Part shown: one piece after another, positions 39,481 to 42,586 of the stretch | Position numbering within the stretch: position 1 is the stretch's first letter | How the letters are laid out: each line of letters begins with the position of its first letter | Assembly (NCBI GenBank): GCA_934539295.1 | Contig: CAKTCN010000031.1 | Span: 1 to 42,586 of the forward strand | Length of the DNA: 42,586 nt | Source of the DNA: an uncultured Allosphingosinicella sp. | Lineage (GTDB): Bacteria > Pseudomonadota > Alphaproteobacteria > Sphingomonadales > Sphingomonadaceae | Reading direction: 5' to 3' | Translations under genes and position numbers: made by a program | The notes under the pieces: generated by a model | What the model saw: only the letters and a program-made list of their open reading frames with translations | Database searches by the model: none | Told to the model about the DNA's origin: nothing

Positions 39481-39699
39481 ATGTCAGACAATCCCAAATC
39501 CGAACCGCAGGGCAATGCCGAGAAGGATCCGGACGACTGGGTCACCGGCGATGAAGCGATGACGGGCGCGCAGGCGTCGTACCTGAAGACGCTGAGCGAG
39601 GAAGCCGGCGAAGCCTTCGACGACGGCCTCACCAAGGCCGAGGCGTCCAAGAAGATTGATGCGCTCCAGCACGAAACCGGCCGCGGCGTGGACCATTGA
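39481..39699 (+). CDS. DUF3072 domain small protein
   Basis: This 72-residue, very acidic and soluble protein has the DUF3072 core MTGAQASYLKTLSEEAGEAFD, then LTKAEASKKIDALQ. The domain is predicted helical and has no known function. GAGGAT lies about nine bases upstream of ATG at 39481; an in-frame ATG three codons earlier is too close to that site. It stands alone after ald and ends at the inverted repeat 39716-39791. Confidence 0.82.
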   Translation: MSDNPKSEPQGNAEKDPDDWVTGDEAMTGAQASYLKTLSEEAGEAFDDGLTKAEASKKIDALQHETGRGVDH

Positions 39700-39715
39700 G
39701 CGCAACTAACGGCCT

Positions 39716-39791
39716 CGTTCATACCGAGCGAAGTCGAGGGGCGCGCCTCCGGGTCAGCGCCGGCACCCCTCGACTTCGCTCGGTACGAACG
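39716..39791. repeat. 26-bp inverted repeat (one mismatch) between convergent DUF3072 and ccmI genes
   Basis: Arms 39716-39741 and 39766-39791 match as reverse complements at 25 of 26 positions, with a 24-base spacer. The core is CCGAGCGAAGTCGAGGGG. The repeat lies 16 bases after one stop and five bases before the other, and may end transcription from both sides. The same core occurs singly at 29134-29154. Confidence 0.78.
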
Positions 39792-39796
39792 TAGGT

Positions 39797-40447
39797 CTAT
39801 GGTGCGCCGGCTCGGGCGCGTTCGGCCGCCGCCATGGCCCGCAATTGCCCCAGCAGTTCCACCCGCTCGACCAGCATCGGCCGCCAACTCGCCTCCGCAG
39901 GCGCATTCGCCAGCAGCGCACGCCACACGCGGTCGCCTTCGTCTAGCCGCCCGCTCTCGATCAGGCTCAGCCCATAGAAGAAACGGGGGGCCGGATGACC
40001 CTGCCCCATTGCCATTGCCCGCGCATAGGCAAGCTCGGCGGCCTGATTGAGCCCGCCACCATGCATGGCCAGCGCATAGCCGAGCCCGGTCCACAAGGTC
40101 ATGTTGCGCGGTTCGCGCTTGAGGCCGGCGCGATAGGCGCCCACGCCTTCAGCCGTGTTGCCGCGCCGCTGGAATGCGTCGGCCAGCACCATCCAGCGGG
40201 TGGCGCTGTCGAACTGCGGCAAGAAGTTGTCGCGCAGCGACGCGAAGCCGTTGGGTCGAGCAGCCTCGTGCGTCTCGGTCGTCTTCTGCCGCGACATCAT
40301 GCCCGGGCGCCCCTGCCAGACATAGCCGGCCATCGCGATCAGCACCGCGCTGCCGAGGAACTGGAGCCTTGCTCCGCGGAAGCCGCCGAACCACCATAGG
40401 AGGAGCAGGACGGCTGTGAACATGAGAATGATGGCAAGCCAGGTCAT
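39797..40447 (-). CDS. ccmI: Cytochrome c maturation TPR protein CcmI (CycH)
   Basis: The 216-residue protein has one or two N-terminal membrane helices (LAIILMFTAVLLLLWWFG, LQFLGSAVLIAMAGYVW). TPR-like helices follow (for example RWMVLADAFQRRGNTAEGVGAYRAG and RNMTLWTGLGYALAMHGG). CcmI chaperones apocytochrome c to the heme ligation complex. Its start overlaps the ccmH stop by four bases (40444-40447). It is shorter than the long CcmI proteins of rhodobacters but similar to CycH-type forms. The longer open frame upstream is antisense or alternate-frame noise over ccmH. Confidence 0.87.
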   Translation of the reverse strand: MTWLAIILMFTAVLLLLWWFGGFRGARLQFLGSAVLIAMAGYVWQGRPGMMSRQKTTETHEAARPNGFASLRDNFLPQFDSATRWMVLADAFQRRGNTAEGVGAYRAGLKREPRNMTLWTGLGYALAMHGGGLNQAAELAYARAMAMGQGHPAPRFFYGLSLIESGRLDEGDRVWRALLANAPAEASWRPMLVERVELLGQLRAMAAAERARAGAP

Positions 40448-40851
40448 GCCCGCCGCCTCCTGAACCGCCCGCGCGCGATCCAGAGGCCTACGCCCACGAA
40501 CAGCAGGGGCGCCGCCCACAGGAACCATGTGCTGGCGCCGAGTGGCGGATCGTAGGTCACCCAATTGCCGTAGCGTGCGATCAGCCAGGCACGCACCGCC
40601 TCGGGCTCTTCGCCGGCGGCTATCCGTCCGCGCACAAGCGCGCGCATGTCGCCGGCCATGTCGGCATCGCTGTCGGCGATCGACTGCCCCTGACAGACGA
40701 GGCAGCGCAAACTCTCCATCAGGTCTCGCGCCTTCGCCTCCTGCGCCGCGTCGGGCAGTTGCCGATAGGCATATTCGGCCGGAGGCACCGCCGACTGGGC
40801 CAGCAAGGGCGCAGCCAGGAGCAGGCCCAGGAACGCGATGATTAGCCTCAT
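40444..40851 (-). CDS. ccmH: Cytochrome c-type biogenesis protein CcmH (CcmL)
   Basis: This 135-residue periplasmic thiol-disulfide protein reduces apocytochrome c. It has a signal peptide (LIIAFLGLLLAAPLLAQSA), the redox motif LRCLVCQGQSIADSDADMAGDMR-type with Cys50 and Cys53, and a C-terminal membrane anchor (FLWAAPLLFVGVGLWIARG). Start and stop overlap the neighbouring ccmG and ccmI by four bases each, showing tight coupling. Confidence 0.95.
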   Translation of the reverse strand: MRLIIAFLGLLLAAPLLAQSAVPPAEYAYRQLPDAAQEAKARDLMESLRCLVCQGQSIADSDADMAGDMRALVRGRIAAGEEPEAVRAWLIARYGNWVTYDPPLGASTWFLWAAPLLFVGVGLWIARGRFRRRRA

Positions 40852-41375
40852 CGCGCCGCCTCATAGGCTGCGATGAGTTCGGGCAGGTCCTGCTCGCCGA
40901 TGATGCCGATATGCTGGTGGCGAATGATGCCCTTGCCGTCGACGATGAAGGTTTCCGGAACGCCGGCCGAGCCGAAGGCGAACTGCACCTGGCTAGCCTT
41001 GTCCGAGCCGATGTTGCGGAACGGATCACCCCAGCGGCCGAGGAAGGTCGCCACATCCTCCGGCCGGTCGCGGATGGCGATGGCGTCGACCGGTATGCCG
41101 CGCTGCTTCAGCGCCATCAGTTGGGGCGCCTCGGCCGCGCAGGGCACGCACCAGCTCGCGAAGATGTTGAGCACCACGGGCTGACCGCTCGCCAGGCCCG
41201 CGCGAGTGACGGTGCCCCGGCCTTCGACCATGGCGGGCAGCGCGAATTCTGGCACTGGCTTGCCGACCATCTGCGACTTGATCGTGTCGTCTCTGCCCGC
41301 CCCCATGCGGAAGGCGACAAGCACCACGAACAAGGCGAAGAGGCCCAGCGGCACCCAGATCAGCAGGCGCTTCAT
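40848..41375 (-). CDS. ccmG: Thiol:disulfide interchange protein CcmG (DsbE)
   Basis: This 175-residue thioredoxin-like protein is anchored by an N-terminal helix ([19 protein letters not shown]). The active site is WCVPC (Cys76 and Cys79). The segments [20 protein letters not shown] and [14 protein letters not shown] are characteristic of CcmG. It supplies reductant for apocytochrome c thiols in the periplasm. The ATG at 41375 overlaps the ccmF stop; a longer open frame upstream lies over ccmF and is not used. Confidence 0.95.
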   Translation of the reverse strand: MKRLLIWVPLGLFALFVVLVAFRMGAGRDDTIKSQMVGKPVPEFALPAMVEGRGTVTRAGLASGQPVVLNIFASWCVPCAAEAPQLMALKQRGIPVDAIAIRDRPEDVATFLGRWGDPFRNIGSDKASQVQFAFGSAGVPETFIVDGKGIIRHQHIGIIGEQDLPELIAAYEAAR

Positions 41376-42586
41376 GCCAGAGCTTCCCGCGGCGCGACCC
41401 GCTTCTCCCGCCGCACGCGGCCGACCAGCGACAACAGACCGCCGAGCGCGACCAGGCCGCCGCCCAGCCAGATCAGGGTGACAAACGGCTTCCACCACAG
41501 GCGCAGCTGCCAGCGGCCGCCATCACCCGACCGGCCAAGCACGGCATAAAGCTGCCCGTCGAGGACGGTGCGGATATCGGCTTCGCTCGTGTCGGTGACA
41601 GGCGCCGTGAAAGTGCGCGCCTGCGGCCTCAACACGAAGGGATCACCCCTGCCGCGCCGAGCGATCAGCGAGGCTTCGACTGCGGTCCAGTTCGGGCCCG
41701 CCGTCGGCGCGACACCGCTGAAGCGAATGTCATAGGGTCCGACACGCGCGCTCTCGCCCGGCAAGGCGGCGACCAGCGTCTCCTCGGTGAATGCGCTCTC
41801 GGACGCCATGCCGGCGATGCTGACCGCGATGCCAAAATGCGCGACAACCATGCCCCATGTGAAGAGTGGCGTCCGACGCAGCTTGCGGCCCCACAAGGGC
41901 GCGAGGCTCGCAGCGCCGACACCAAAGGCGAGCGCAAGGCCGAGCAGAGGCAGGATGCCGATACCGGGAAAGACCAGGAAGAGCGCGAGCAAGCCGCCTG
42001 CCGCCAGCAGGATCGGCAGCCATAATCTGCGCACCAGTGCCGCGACCGTATCGCGCCGCCAGCGCAGTAACGGCCCCGCCGCCATCACCGCTACCAGGGT
42101 CAAGGCCAGGGGTCCCGCCGTGCTGTTGAAATAAGGCTCGCCCACCGACAATTTCTCTCCGGTCACGGCTTCCAGCGCGAGCGGGTAGAGCGTGCCGACC
42201 AGCACGATGCCGAGGATGGCCGACAGCAGGAGGTTGTTCAGCACCAGCGATCCCTCGCGGCTCACCGGGTCGAACGGCGTGCCTTCCTTCACCGTGCCCA
42301 CGCGCAACCCGAACAAGGTCAGTGCACCGCCGATATAGAGACCGAGCAGCACGAGGATGAAGGTACCGCGGGCCGGATCGACGGCAAAGCTGTGGACGCT
42401 CGTGAGGATGCCCGATCGCACCAGGAAGGTGCCGATCATCGACATGGAGAAGGCGACCACCGCCAGCATCAGCGTCCAGGCGCGCAACCCGTCGCGCGTC
42501 GCCACCACCGTCACCGAGTGAAGCAAGGCGGTTGCCGCAAGCCATGGCATCAACGAGGCATTCTCGACCGGGTCCCAGAACCACCA
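41372..42586 (-). CDS. ccmF: Heme lyase subunit CcmF, C-terminal part (truncated by window edge)
   Basis: The last 404 residues are present; the gene continues beyond the right edge. The first visible residues are [15 protein letters not shown], part of the tryptophan-rich WWD domain that handles heme. Next come [33 protein letters not shown], several membrane helices and a periplasmic domain. CcmF transfers heme from CcmE to apocytochrome c. It is the first visible gene of a ccmF-G-H-I unit in which every junction is a four-base ATGA overlap. Confidence 0.95.
   Translation of the reverse strand, partial: WWFWDPVENASLMPWLAATALLHSVTVVATRDGLRAWTLMLAVVAFSMSMIGTFLVRSGILTSVHSFAVDPARGTFILVLLGLYIGGALTLFGLRVGTVKEGTPFDPVSREGSLVLNNLLLSAILGIVLVGTLYPLALEAVTGEKLSVGEPYFNSTAGPLALTLVAVMAAGPLLRWRRDTVAALVRRLWLPILLAAGGLLALFLVFPGIGILPLLGLALAFGVGAASLAPLWGRKLRRTPLFTWGMVVAHFGIAVSIAGMASESAFTEETLVAALPGESARVGPYDIRFSGVAPTAGPNWTAVEASLIARRGRGDPFVLRPQARTFTAPVTDTSEADIRTVLDGQLYAVLGRSGDGGRWQLRLWWKPFVTLIWLGGGLVALGGLLSLVGRVRREKRVAPREALA

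Noticed and set aside
39797..41056. Longer CcmI reading frame of 419 codons
   Set aside because: The first 200 codons lie over ccmH and ccmG in another frame and are not family-like; the ATGA overlap at 40447 and the N-terminal helices fix the real start.

Overview
The window is a compact, high-GC, gene-dense chromosomal segment. It most likely comes from an alphaproteobacterium of the Sphingomonadales. The support is a Caulobacter/Xanthomonas-type TonB-dependent receptor, the lon-hup and clpP-clpX arrangements, a ccmFGHI cytochrome c maturation operon, the lineage-typical serB/miaA/ilvC and comEC/gltX/gltA neighbourhoods, and short extragenic palindromes of a kind I recall from sphingomonad genomes. 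I cannot fix the genus. No prophage, insertion sequence, integrase, CRISPR array or rRNA is visible. No stretch above 300 bases lacks a gene; the largest gaps are about 250 bases on either side of the TonB receptor.

Layout. 1-2614: start of a HU gene and the lon protease (minus strand). 2695-4121: two overlapping membrane-protein genes (CPBP-like and DUF2306-like). 4375-7137: TonB-dependent receptor. 7384-9388: clpX and clpP, with a strong terminator after clpX. 9510-11545: TRIC-type channel, then on the opposite strand a family 2 glycosyltransferase and a DUF983 zinc-ribbon membrane protein. 11735-13582: trigger factor with an unusual His-rich and Ala/Lys-rich tail, and tRNA-Leu(UAG). 13662-15834: a CueR-type copper regulator with its operator, translationally coupled to an uncharacterised His-rich outer-membrane-type protein, then a small secreted or anchored protein. 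15901-17687: YbaL-type antiporter and a tiny one-helix membrane protein. 17869-21446: gatC-gatA-(small in-frame ORF)-gatB-HhH gene, preceded on the same strand by a DUF4153-type membrane protein (to 23241). 23384-25989: DUF3089 hydrolase-ruvX-pyrB. 26070-28172: TPR/SPOR lipoprotein and serB. 28165-30162: miaA and a divergent ketol-acid reductoisomerase. 30086-32281: comEC. 32308-35020: gltX-gltA. 35121-37549: kup and a 2'-5' RNA ligase-like gene with an apparent CTG start. 37713-39418: Lrp/AsnC regulator divergent from alanine dehydrogenase. 39481-39699: DUF3072 protein. 39797-42586: ccmI-ccmH-ccmG-ccmF, the last cut by the window edge.

Functional themes. Protein quality control is heavily represented (Lon, ClpXP, trigger factor), and lon and clpP each have a candidate heat-shock promoter. 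Translation is represented by GatCAB, GltX, MiaA and tRNA-Leu. Four-base start/stop overlaps are frequent (CPBP/DUF2306, cueR/barrel, gatB/HhH, DUF3089/ruvX, kup/LigT, and all ccm junctions), so translational coupling is common here.

Most of the window is ordinary core genome. The parts that deserve a second look are the CueR-coupled outer-membrane module, the small ORF that continues in frame after the gatA stop, the CTG-start RNA ligase gene, the divergent IlvC lying where ilvB and ilvN might be expected, the trigger factor tail, the tiny gene after ybaL, and two families of long inverted repeats between convergent genes.
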